Assembly: GCA_030141605.1 (NCBI GenBank)
Contig: JAQGDQ010000801.1
Coordinates: 1-37,500, forward strand
DNA length: 37,500 nucleotides
Origin: Tubiluchus corallicola
Taxonomy: Eukaryota; Priapulida; Priapulimorpha; Priapulimorphida; Tubiluchidae
Direction: 5' to 3'
Part shown: positions 14,023-23,905 of the stretch, one piece after another
Layout: every line of letters begins with the position of its first letter
Position numbering within the stretch: the stretch's first letter is position 1
Position numbers and translations under genes: made by a program
The notes under the pieces: generated by a model
Databases searched by the model: none
Told to the model about the DNA's origin: nothing
Seen by the model: the letters and a program-made list of their open reading frames with translations, nothing else

Positions 14023-14867
14023 ACTGCTACTGCTGCTGCTGCTACTGCTACTACTGCTACTGCTGCTGCTGCTGCTACTGCTGCTGCTGCTGCTGCTACT
14101 ACTACTGCTGCTGCTGCTACTGCTACTACTGCTACTATTGCTGTTGCTACTGCTACTGCTGCTGCTGCTGCTGCTACTACTACTGCTACTGCTACTACTG
14201 CTGCTGCTACTGCTGCTACTACTGTTGCTGCTACTACTGTTGCTGCTACTGCTGCTACTGCTGTTGCTGCTACTACTACTGCTACTACTGTTGTTGCTGC
14301 TACTACTACTGTTGCTGCTGCTACTAGTGTTGCACTATTGCTGTTGCTGTACTATTACTGCTACTATTGCTGTTGCTGCTGCTACTGTTGCTGCTGCTAC
14401 TGCTACTGCTGCTACTGCCACTGTTGTTGCTGCTACTACTGCTACTATTGCTGCTACTGCTGTTACTACTGCTGCTGCTGCTACTACTACTGCTGCTGCT
14501 ACTGCTACTGTTGCTGCTACTGCCGTTACTGTTGCTACTGCTACTGCTGCTGTTGCTACTGCTACTGCTGTTGCCACTGTTGTTGCTGCTGCTACTGCCG
14601 TTGCTGCTGCTACTACTGCTGCTGTTGCTGCTGCTACTGTTACTACTGCTACTGTTGCTGCTACTGCTGCTACTACTGCTGCTGCTACTACTACTACTGC
14701 TGCTGCTGCTGCTACTGCTGCTGCTGCTGCTACTGCTGCTGCTGCTACTGCTACTGTTGCTGCTGCTACTGCTACTGTTGCTGCTGCTACTACTACTGCT
14801 CCTGCTGTTACTGCCACTACTGCTACTATTGCTGTTGCTACTCCTACTGCTGCTGCTGCTGCTGCTG

Positions 14868-14946
<79 letters not shown>

Positions 14947-15064
14947 CACTACTACCCCACCCCCCACCCCACCACCACCATTACCACTGCCGCCACCACA
15001 CACAACCACCACAGCCACTACCACTACTACTACACTGCCGCCGCCGCTCACACCACCACCACCG

Positions 15065-15099
<35 letters not shown>

Positions 15100-15103
15100 G
15101 CTG

Positions 15104-15195
<92 letters not shown>

Positions 15196-15429
15196 GCTAC
15201 TGCCACTGCACTACCACCACCACTATCACAACTACTACTACTGCTACTGCTACTGCTACTGCTACTGCTACTGCTACTGCTACTGCTACTGCTACTGCTA
15301 CTGCTACTGCTACTGCTACTGCTACTGCTACTGCTACTGCTACTGCTACTGCTACTGCTACTGCTACTGCTACTGCTACTGCTACTGCTACTGCTACTGC
15401 TACTGCTACTGCTACTGCTACTGCTACTT

Positions 15430-15468
<39 letters not shown>

Positions 15469-15476
15469 CTACTGCT

Positions 15477-15507
<31 letters not shown>

Positions 15508-15545
15508 CTACTGCTACTGCTACTGCTGCTGCTGCCGCTGCTGGT
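13075..15545. repeat. about 2.45-kb CTG/CTA trinucleotide array
   Basis: Nearly every triplet is CTG or CTA, with rare CTT, CCA, CTC or GTT variants. The register holds from about 13215 to 14325, shifts once, and then holds again. A block near 13192-13360 recurs at about 14330-14510, an offset of 1138 bases, which is not divisible by three. Pure TAC blocks lie at about 14866-14946 and 15066-15195. A pure CTACTG hexamer run of about 31 copies lies at 15238-15426. Long homopolymeric Leu, Ala, Thr and Cys frames here are artefacts. Confidence 0.97.
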
Positions 15546-15809
15546 GGGGGTGGTGTTTTGCTGCTGCCGGGTCCACCGTCGCCACCACCACTACAACTAC
15601 TACTTCAAAATTAGCTGCCGTATTAAACGTATCCCCAAAACACTCTATCATTACATTTCTTATCGTCGCAACAGTTAAACATTGGGGCATAGAGGGTTCC
15701 AGTAGTTGAATGAGTCGAGCGAAGAATAAAGCGTTTGAGAAATTTAACGTGATCCAAGTTAGGTATTTCACAGTACTTGTCAGAAACACTCTCCTGTTTA
15801 TATGTCTGT

Positions 15810-16092
15810 AGGAACGACTGGTTTTTGGTTTTTGTTTTTTTGCTGTTGTTTTATTTTTGTTTTTTGTATTTATGGACGTTTATGTATTTTTTAATAGTTG
15901 TGTTCTGCTGTCATTAGGGGGATTCTTTTGTTTACTGTCTCTCTGAGAAGGGCGGTTGACTCGCTAACCTTTGGTTTTTCGCCATCCTTTCTCCCATGTT
16001 CGTTTGTATTTTTGTATATTTTATTGTTAAATTAATGTAAATTTATGGAGAAAAATGAAAAAATACTTACTTTCTTACTTACTTACTTACTG
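15810..16092 (+). mobile_element. possible LINE 3' untranslated end with TTAC tail
   Basis: T-rich sequence with TGTCTCTCTGAGAAGGGCGG and GACTCGCTAACC ends in AATGAAAAAATA followed by TTAC repeats at about 16066-16092. A 3' untranslated stretch ending in a short tandem tail is typical of CR1-like LINEs. No coding part remains, so the call is tentative. Confidence 0.35.
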
Positions 16093-16259
16093 TATGTCTA
16101 GTATGTCTAAATCAAGATGTGTACATGTGTACAACAGAGGAAATCGAGTTTAGCGCCACGGTAGTGAACTTTGTACCCATGCTGCACTGTACAACTCCGC
16201 CATTATATTGGAATGGCCTGTTTTTTTGAACAACGTCGTGCGACAGTGTATTATTCGCC

Positions 16260-19200
16260 ATGAAGATACCAATTTCCTTTATACTTTTACTGATATGTCT
16301 AGTTGTGCTACACATAGGCATGGTCTTGGGTAAGCATTTTAATTCCTGTTTCATCTGTAAGCTTACTTCTAGCACTGCGTTTTCTTGTTATATGTGTATA
16401 ATAATCTTTATTTACCATTAAAATACATTGATAATCACTGATAAAAACTTTACAGAGATGATGAATCAGTGTTAGTTAATAAAAACTTACACTGCTAAAG
16501 GCAAATGCGTCAGTGCAATCTAAACTACTGTGCAGTAATGGAAAGTAACGACGAATAAAATCAAACGTATTTACAACTAATGAAAAATGAAAAAACTATG
16601 ATTTAATTAATATGGCCGTGGATATATGAATTGTGAATTAGTGTGTATGCTGTCGTACTGGTGTGATGGTATTTGGTATCTGGTTAATATTAATGATTTT
16701 AATTTTGTTTTAAATGCTGATAGGGACTTGATTTGTTTAACCTGTAATGGTAGAGAATGCCAAAGTAGAATTGCTTGTTTGATTACAGAGTTCGTTCCGT
16801 AGTGGGTATTTGTCCTGTTGTTCAGGAATACGTTGTAAAAATTAGAAACCAGCCTCGTCAAAAGTAGTAACGCTGATAAGTGATCTCTCTTGAGGAGCTT
16901 CACTCTACATTGTTGCATACTAAAAAGTTTAAAGGATGATTTTTTGAATACTACCTCATTTTCAAGTCGGATAAAAATATATATTTTAACACAATTAATA
17001 CTGCAAAAGCGTTTCTGATAATTCAATAATACATTAAAAAATTAATTAATGGCGGGCAAGCCCAACTATTGATGACATCACAAACTAACATAATCTTCAA
17101 CAGCAAAAATATTCGACGAGCGTGTTGCATGTGTTTGCGAAAGCGAAAATTGATGTACAGTGTTGCTGTAAGATATTCAGTGTGTTGTACTAAAACTAGC
17201 CAAGTTTTAAGATAAAAATTCGAATTTCAGATTTACAGCTGTACTCGCGTATCAGTTGTCGAATGTGTGAAATTCGTCACAAACTAACACATCTGAACTG
17301 AAAGATAGATCGCCTGTTCTTTGTGCAATGCGTATGCGAAATGCAGGCGCTGGTGCCCGTCTAACTAGCAAATGGCGAAATGCATGTAACAGCGAAAAAC
17401 TAATGGCGCGAACATGAAATTGTGTTTGTGTGGTAATAATTCTTTCACGTTAGTCATTTTAAAAAAAATAATATGTTTGCTTTCTATATTTTAAAGAGTA
17501 CACTATTTTGACCTACAGTTTAAGTTGCCAACAAATAGCGTGATTGGATAGCCAAGGTTAGTCAAAATTAGAATTGGTTACTATCATTAGTACTTGTGAT
17601 CAAGAGATGGCAGCACAAAGCATTTTGCTTAGGTTTGGCATGTGCTGTTTCCATTTGTACACTTTGCTGTCTACTTACTTTTATAAAGAATGAAATGCAA
17701 AAACTGAAAACAAGCTTCGTCAAATGTAAAAAGTGGTGACTATTATTAGTATTTATTGTGCTCGCGAGATGGCAGCACACAGCAGTTTGCTTAGGTTTGG
17801 CATGTGCTGTTTCATCTGTACACTTTGCTGTCTACTTACTTTTATAAAGAATAAAATGCAAAAACTGAAAACAAGCTTCGTCAAAGGTAAAAGTGGTGAG
17901 TATTATTAGTATTTATTGTGCTCACGAGATGGCAGCACAAGGTAGCACGAAGCAGCAAGTGTCTGTTTCATCTGTACCTTTTGCTCTGTATCTTATACAA
18001 TACAATATTAATGCGAGCAAGAATTAATCAAAAATTACAAATACTTTCTGTGGTTCAGATCAGTTTAAAGCAAAAAAACATTTCTTAACAAAACTGTAGG
18101 TTAAAACAATCTACTCTTCAAAATATTGAAAGGAAACATGCTGTTTTTTTTCAAAAATGGCTTACGTGAAAATATTATTAGCAGACAAACACAATTCGAC
18201 GCTCGCGCCACTAGTTCTTCGCTGTTACATGCATTTCGCCTTTAGACGGGCGCTATTGCCTGCATTTCAGAACCGTATTGCACAAAAAACAGGTGATGTA
18301 TCTGTCAGTTCAGATGTGTTAGTTTGTAAGGAATTACACACGTTCGACAGCTCATGCATGAGCACAGCTGTAAATTTGAAATTTGAATTTTTATCTTAAA
18401 ACTTGCCTAGCTTTAGTACAACACACTGAATATCTTACAGTAGCACCGTACTTCAATTTTCTCTTTTGCAAACACAATTCGCTAACGTGCAAATTATGTT
18501 AGTTTGTGATGTCATCAACATTTGGGCTCGCCCGCCATTAATGAACTATTTAATCTGTTCTTTAATTATTGCAGCATAATTTACTTTTGCAATACTAATT
18601 ACATTAAAATGTATACTTTTATCGGATTTGAAAATGGGGTAGTATATGAAAAATCATCCTGTCTTCCTTTAATAACTGCGAGTAAGACTCAGTCGCTTGC
18701 TTGTACAAGTAACTGATAGTTATAGAATTACTCTAATGATTTCAGGCCAGGAGGATCCTCGATATACCTGCTACGATTGCCAATGGTCAGTGAATGACAA
18801 TCAGGATTATTACTGCCAGGACAAGCTAAATCCAGACAAAGCCGTGGGTTATCTTCTAAATGACTGTCTGGCTTGCTATAAAGTTAAAACTAAGACAAAT
18901 GGTATGAATAAGTCGTGTTTTCTCTTTAAGATTTAGATTTTTACATTTAATAGATTTATTTCGCAATAAACATATGCATATACATTACATGTGCATCGAT
19001 AATCAGTTTTTGTTAATACAAAAATATGATACAATTCATGAATTCTGCGCTAGAGACCTAAGAAGCTAGCTTATGGTAGGCCACTAGAATTAGTTACGAA
19101 AAAATTACAATATATACAGATACAATATTACAACATATACAGATATAAATACGGGTGGGAAGTAATAAAAATATTATTATACTAGAGGGGACGTTTTTGA

Positions 19201-20957
19201 AAATGAAAAACAACAAATCATGATTGAGTGATCAGTTATATGTTTCAAGTAAGTTTAATTTATAATTTTTTTTTAAATATGGACAGCGAGTTGGCATTTT
19301 TAATAGCTGGAGCAATTGAATTCCATATGTAAGGGCCATTGTATTTAATAGAAAATTTTCTAACATTTGTGTTGCACTGTATATAGTGATAGTTCAGTCT
19401 ATAACGTGCACCGTAATTATGTATCTCAGCATTCAAACAAAAATAATCAGTAAATAAGGGAGGCAATAATTTATGAGAGAATTTCTACATGAAAATGGCA
19501 GTTTGGAACTTATTAATGTCATAAGCTATATAGATTAAAAGTGTATTACACACTTCTTCTTTTAACTACTACTACAATATCCAGAAATGAACGTGTTAAA
19601 AGCCATGAACTAAAACTTGAAGACCCTTTTAAGACCAACTCCACTCTACGCACACAAGAAGTATTTGCACAATTAATTTTGATAACGGACTTGAAAGACA
19701 GGAAATGTGAAAACATTGGATTTGAACCAGCGATCTGCTGATTACAAGGCAGACGCTTTGGACTACTAGGCCATTATATGCCTCAGTGCTCAAAGCAGTT
19801 TTTAGTTCTTCCCTTATAGCTGGAGACCAAATTCAACAGTGAATCCAATATCATTAAAGTGTTTCTAACGAATTAAATTATTTTTCCTTAATTTGGTTAG
19901 TTCTAAACCGGAAGCCATAGTGACCAATTAACTATTATTATCTTAATGTCAAGATTATTATTATTTAATAAAGTTACAACTTAATAAAATTTTCATACCA
20001 AACTTCAAAGATAGGAAATGTGAAAAAGCTGGACACAGCCTGGATTTGAGCCACAGACCTTCCGCTTACAAGACAGATACTTTATACCTATAGGCCACTG
20101 TATGCCGCAGCGGTCAAGGATGTCCAAACTTCATCCCTATAAAGTGATCACTGGCAAATAGGAGTAAAGGAAAGATGTGTTAAATAATGATTTTGATTAA
20201 ATTGGTGATTAAATTATTAAATTAATAATTCGAGATTAAATGCTTTACGATGCAAGATTAAACTATCGTTGTGGATAGAAGCCTAGTTAAGTGTGGCATT
20301 ACGTGACCAGCTGATGTTCGACCGGCTGACTCAGAAGTAAAGATTGATGATGTAATCCTTATGCGCAGAAGCTCATATGGTACATTAGGTAGTTAGACAA
20401 AAGTGTTTTGAGGGAGATGAGGAACTGACTTGAAGACGGAGGGCTGGCATTACTATCCTCTTATATTTACTGTGTTGTGTTTGTTGTTTAATAAATGTGA
20501 AGTTTGTTAAATAAAGTCTTGATAGTTTGCCATGCCCATCGTGGTTCTCTCACACGCTACGCAATAAACAACAATAATCAGCAAGCAGCTTTAACCACAA
20601 CAATAAATAGATTTTAACCAATAATTTTACTATAGGGATACAGCAGTCGCTTTGTGGTCTATGGCCTGACCAGCAATAATTGTTGGTACAACTAACTAAG
20701 TAAACTTATTTTTGGATCACACTGTACATTAGACAACAATTTTTACAGGTGAGCAAACGTCAGTCATACGCCGATGTTTGAACTACAGAGAAGTGAAGAA
20801 ATGCAACGTTCAAGAGTCTGGTGGTAGTCGCACTGAGACTTGCTACTGCAACAAAGATTATTGCAATTCTTCTCTTGGGCTGACGTCATCTTATGACGTC
20901 ATTTTTTACGGACTGGCCACATTTATTCTTATGTGGTTATGGCACAGAATTTGTTGA
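16260..20957 (+). CDS. Ly6/uPAR-domain GPI-anchored protein (three exons, complete)
   Basis: Exons 16260-16329, 18746-18901 and 20749-20957, both introns in phase 1, give 144 residues. Exon 1 is a signal peptide (MKIPISFILLLICLVVLHIG). Exon 2 starts the mature chain with QEDPRYTCYDC. Exon 3 carries RRCLNYREVKKC and TCYCNKDYCNSS. Mature cysteines fall at residues 32, 35, 47, 64, 67, 85, 94, 107, 109 and 114: ten, ending in the family's C(x)4CN, as in a single three-finger domain. After a short hydrophilic linker the last 17 or so residues are hydrophobic with no long tail, as in GPI-attachment signals. AATAAA follows at 20982. Relatives include the quiver/sleepless type, which modulate ion channels and receptors at the cell surface; this gene's target is unknown. 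It is not a toxin: the GPI-type C-terminus argues for a membrane protein. Confidence 0.92.
16400..16870 (-). mobile_element. LINE 3' fragment (reverse-transcriptase tail plus 3' UTR)
   Basis: On the minus strand THYGTNSVIKQAILLWHSLP and SLSAFKTKLKSLIL match the usual C-terminal end of LINE reverse transcriptases (R/Y-G...LWNSLP...SLS.FK..LK). The following sequence to 16400 is the 3' untranslated part. A homologous 3' part recurs at about 27180-27370 in the same orientation. It lies in intron 1 of the Ly6 gene. Its upstream end meets the 16933-17525 repeat. Confidence 0.6.
16933..17525 (+). repeat. about 590-bp dispersed repeat, copy A
   Basis: It starts GGATGATTTTTTGAATACTACC and ends near CCTACAGTTT; landmarks are ATACTGCAAAAGCGTTTCTG, GAGCGTGTTGCATGTG and TATTCAGTGTGTTGTACT. 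Copies are B (18085-18664, inverted) and C (35642-36212, same strand). Terminal duplications are not evident and no coding is seen. Possibly a non-autonomous transposon. Confidence 0.85.
17560..17990. repeat. about 160-bp tandem repeat, 2-3 copies
   Basis: GATGGCAGCAC recurs at 17606, 17768 and 17928 with shared flanks (TTTGCTTAGGTTTGGCATGT, TTTATAAAGAATGAAATGC). It forms the loop between the inverted repeat copies A and B in the Ly6 gene's intron 1. Confidence 0.85.
18085..18664 (-). repeat. about 590-bp dispersed repeat, copy B (inverted)
   Basis: Reverse-complement copy of 16933-17525: for example AACACACTGAATATCTTACAG here against its complement there. Its end lies about 80 bases before the Ly6 exon 2 acceptor. 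The small open frame at 18157-18399 is only the repeat. Confidence 0.85.
19255..19466 (-). mobile_element. LINE reverse-transcriptase C-terminal fragment
   Basis: The minus strand reads MPPLFTDYFCLNAEIHNYG, then RKFSIKYNGPYIWNSI and NSLSIFKKKL. This is the conserved end of many CR1/Jockey-like reverse transcriptases (H-x-Y-x-T/A-R ... GP-x-x-WN ... F-K-K). It is 5' truncated, in intron 2 of the Ly6 gene, with an AT-rich 3' part extending to about 18960. Confidence 0.75.
19695..19790 (-). mobile_element. tRNA-derived SINE, copy 1
   Basis: On the minus strand, TGGCCTAGTAGTCC (A-box-like, 19773-19760), GCGTCTGCCTTGTAATCAGC (anticodon arm, anticodon TGT, Thr-like) and GGTTCAAATCC (B-box, 19728-19718) keep tRNA order. 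A shared flank, AGACAGGAAATGTGAAAA, also precedes copy 2, so the unit is larger than a tRNA and probably a SINE rather than a gene. Confidence 0.7.
20009..20110 (-). mobile_element. tRNA-derived SINE, copy 2
   Basis: Diverged copy of 19695-19790 in the same orientation: GGCCTATAGGTATAAAG, CTGTCTTGTAAGCGG and GGCTCAAATCC. The A-box is damaged and the anticodon region is still TGT. It lies in intron 2 of the Ly6 gene. Confidence 0.7.
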
Positions 20958-20981
20958 CGCTGTGTTTTTTCCTCATTTGTA

Positions 20982-20987
20982 AATAAA
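20982..20987 (+). other. polyadenylation signal of the Ly6-type gene
   Basis: AATAAA 25 bases after the TGA at 20955-20957, a fitting 3' end for the three-exon gene. Confidence 0.6.
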
Positions 20988-21220
20988 CTGTATGTAAATT
21001 TATACGCATAAAGTTCGAACACATAACGAATTTTACTTTTTTACTGTCACCAGCCTTATGACTTTTGTATAATTTAAATCAGTTTAATTGTGTTATATAG
21101 AAGAATTTTTGTATCGATAACCAGAAAGTTAGCAATAACTACGTAAATAAAACTTCACTTAGTGTTTATAAGCTACGCAATTGAATTAAGAAATTTAGTA
21201 GTGAGTGCAGTACAATAAAT

Positions 21221-21945
21221 CCTCGCTTAGTGAATTCGTGTGAAAAGATGAAAATCTTTAACAGGAAACGTCGTTAAATGGAGAGACATTAAGCGAGGAC
21301 CAACTGCCAGTCCTTGCTTAGCGAATATGTTTCAAAAGATCCACATCTTTAAAATGAAACGTCGTTAAACGAGGAATCGTTAAGCGAGGACCAACTGTAA
21401 GGCCTCACTTAGTGAATTCGTGTGAAAAGATGAAAATCTTTAACAGGAAACGTCGTTAAATGGAGAGACATTAAGCGAGGACCAACTGCCAGTCCTTGCT
21501 TAGCGAATATGTTTCAAAAGATCCACATCTTTAAAATGAAACGTCGTTAAACGAGGAATCGTTAAGCGAGGACCAACTGTAAGGCCTCACTTAGTGAATT
21601 CGTGTGAAAAGATGAAAATCTTTAACAGGAAACGTCGTTAAATGGAGAGACATTAAGCGAGGACCAACTGCCAGTCCTTGCTTAGCGAATATGTTTCAAA
21701 AGATCCACATCTTTAAAATGAAACGTCGTTAAACGAGGAATCGTTAAGCGAGGACCAACTGTTAAGGCCTCACTTAGTGAATACATGTCAAAAGATCCAC
21801 ATCTTTAAAATGAAACGTCGTTAAACAAGGAGTCGTTAAGTGAGGACTTACTGTAAGTCCTTGCTTAGTGAATACGTGGCAAAAGATCTGCATCATTAAA
21901 TGAAACGTCGTTAAACGAGGACTCGTTAAGCGAGGATTTACTGTG
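21221..21945. repeat. 182-bp tandem array made of two related 90-bp halves
   Basis: CCTC(G/A)CTTAGTGAATTCG recurs at 21221, 21403, 21585 and (diverged) 21768, with a further half unit from about 21857. Each 182-bp unit contains two halves that share CTTAG(T/C)GAAT, AAACGTCGTTAAA and TTAAGCGAGGAC, so it arose by doubling of a 90-bp unit. Confidence 0.92.
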
Positions 21946-22137
21946 GTCTGAAATTTGTGTACTACTGTGTACTTTTTTATTATTATGTAAGTAATTTTAT
22001 AAAAACATTCAGTGTCATAATTAAAATGTTTCCTGTTTTCGATAAAACATGTCCAACTTTTTACAGAGCCCGTGCCTGAAGCACGAGGCTTTTTAGAGGC
22101 ACGGTCTTTATAAAACAGCAAATGCCTCAATTCATTT

Positions 22138-22350
22138 CAGAGAGAGAAGGAGAGAGAGAGATGAGAGAGTGAGAGTGGGAGAGAGGGGGAGACGGGAGAG
22201 AGAGAGAGAGAGGGGGGGAGAGAGAGGGGGAGAGAGAAATGAGAGGTGAGAGAGAGGGGGAGAGGGGGAGAGAGAGATGAGAGAGAGATATATATGAAAG
22301 ACAGAGAGAGGGGAGAAAGAGGGAGAGTAAGATGGAGGGAGAGGTAATGC
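22138..22350. repeat. GA-rich polypurine tract
   Basis: About 200 bases almost purely A and G, mostly GAGAGA and GGGGGAGAGA on the plus strand. Confidence 0.95.
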
Positions 22351-22463
22351 TCTGGGTTCCTAGTTTAGAGTGGACTGTGGGTTACTTGTACATTGGTTGA
22401 CCTTGTGCCTATGAGCAAATGTAACGCACATTCACCTGTTCAGCCCAATATTAAATATTAAAC

Positions 22464-22787
22464 GCGCCATCTATGAAGTTTACGATAAAACACTCCGTCT
22501 CCTTTTGCAGGCAAGATATACTACACTGGCGCCATCTATGAAGTTTACAATAAAACAGTCGTCTCCTCTTGCAGGCAATATATACTACACTTGCGCCATC
22601 TATGAAGTTTACAATAAAACAGTCGTATCCTCTTGCAGACAATATATACTACACTTGCGCCATCTATGAAGTTTACAATAGAACAGTCTGTCTCCTCTTG
22701 CAGGCAAGATATACTACACTTGCGCCACCTATGAAGTTTACAATAAAACAACCGTCTCCTCTTGCAGGCAAGATATATTACACTTGT
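22464..22787. repeat. five tandem 64-65-bp units
   Basis: GCGCCATCTATGAAG (last copy GCGCCACCTATGAAG) starts at 22464, 22529, 22593, 22657 and 22722. Each unit includes CTCTTGCAGGCAA, which looks like a 3' splice site. Open frames across the array are repeat artefacts. Confidence 0.93.
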
Positions 22788-23033
22788 AACATGTGGAAGT
22801 CTAAGACGTAAGCATGGAAAAATTTAATAAATATACACAAGCATAATGTCATGATGTGTTTAAAACTCTAACAAGATTTACAAAGAAATAAACTGCACCG
22901 ATAATATTTTTTCCTGCGTCTATTATAGTCAAGAATGATTTTTTTGGTCTTTGGTCATAGATAAAAATCTGAGGGATTTAGAACTATACACATTTTCAAT
23001 TTTTTGATATCTAATGCGTTCCACTGTCCATAT

Positions 23034-23409
23034 TGTTGTGGAGATCGCTGGCATCAATTAGAATTGCACAGAACATCGTAGAATGTTCCGTCGGAATGCC
23101 CGCCTTACCATCTGCAATGTTCTCGAACATTAGTTCGGGAAGTTTCTTCTGCGCGCTATATAAGGCGAAGCTTTGCCGCTGACACGAGAGCACACAGAGC
23201 ACGAAGATCTCGCACGGACATATACTTGTATACTTACATACTTAAACGTTTTCCAGATTTTCACGTTTATTGTAATCATTTCAACGTTCCTTCATACTTT
23301 TGTGTTGTAGAATTCTCGCTAAATAAAGCAGTTTTATTTGACGTTTTGTTTTCTGGTTTTCTCTACGAGCCTTCCGAGAGAAACAAAACACAACATATAT
23401 TCCACAACA
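23034..23409 (+). mobile_element. probable solo LTR (376 bp) of an LTR retrotransposon
   Basis: It begins TGTTGTGGA and ends TCCACAACA, a perfect 9-bp terminal inverted repeat with TG...CA ends. Inside are a TATA box (TATATAAG, 23157-23164) and an AATAAA (23322-23327) in the expected U3-R-U5 order. No primer-binding site, coding region or second LTR was seen nearby. No clear target-site duplication is visible. Alternatively it could be the promoter of an unseen host gene. Confidence 0.6.
23081..23164 (+). promoter_or_regulatory. heat-shock-element-like cluster and TATA box in the LTR
   Basis: Inverted GAA/TTC subunits at 5-base spacing: GAATGTTC (23081-23088) with GGAA following; TTCTCGAA (23120-23127); and TTCGGGAAGTTTC with a further TTC (23134-23149). 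The last is a perfect three-subunit heat shock element. TATATAAG follows 8 bases later. Motif match is seen; inducibility is inference. Confidence 0.55.
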
Positions 23410-23739
23410 TTGTTTAGTATTACATTTCAAATTAATCCGGTGTTATGCTCCCTTCTTATAAAAAAAATCTCCAACAACATAATTGTGTAGCTTGTGTCAT
23501 TTAATCTGAGAACAAATAAGATAATTTTATATAATTTTGCTCAATTTTACGGCGAAATCTAAAGCAAATTGATATAATTAACTTTAACAAAGTTTTACGC
23601 AAATTATGAAATCTAATCTCTAGTCTAATTAATTTAATCTTTTTAATAAACAAAGGTTCAAGATTTAAGAAATTAATAAATCAACTTACATGGTGATCTT
23701 CTATAAGTGTAATTATGAAATTATAATTGCATTATAGAC

Positions 23740-23905
23740 AAAAATTGCATCATTTTATATATTACCTGTGTACAAGTCGATGTGTATTTTAAGACCAAAA
23801 ATTGCATCATTTTATATATTACCTGTGTAGAAGTCGATGTGCATTTTAAGACCAAAAATTGCATCATTTTATATCTTACCTGTGTACAAGTCGACCGTAA
23901 AATAT
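23740..23905. repeat. three tandem 57-bp units
   Basis: AAAATTGCATCATTTTATAT recurs at 23741, 23798 and 23855, followed by TTACCTGTGTA(C/G)AAGTCGA. Confidence 0.92.

Noticed and set aside
13146-15051. Minus-strand Ala/Val-rich frames
   Set aside because: Reverse complement of the same triplet array.
13174-15709. Very long open frames (up to 834 codons) of Leu, Ala/Thr or Cys/Tyr
   Set aside because: They are the three frames of the CTG/CTA array; no start context, domain or codon structure beyond the repeat.
18157-18399. 80-codon plus-strand frame
   Set aside because: Lies wholly inside dispersed repeat copy B; the corresponding frame is not preserved in copies A and C.
19695-19790. Functional tRNA-Thr gene
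   Set aside because: Stem pairing looks incomplete, a second decayed copy shares non-tRNA flanks, and there is no clean terminator.
22451-22811. Cysteine-bearing open frames on both strands
   Set aside because: 64-65-bp tandem repeat; not a secreted peptide family.
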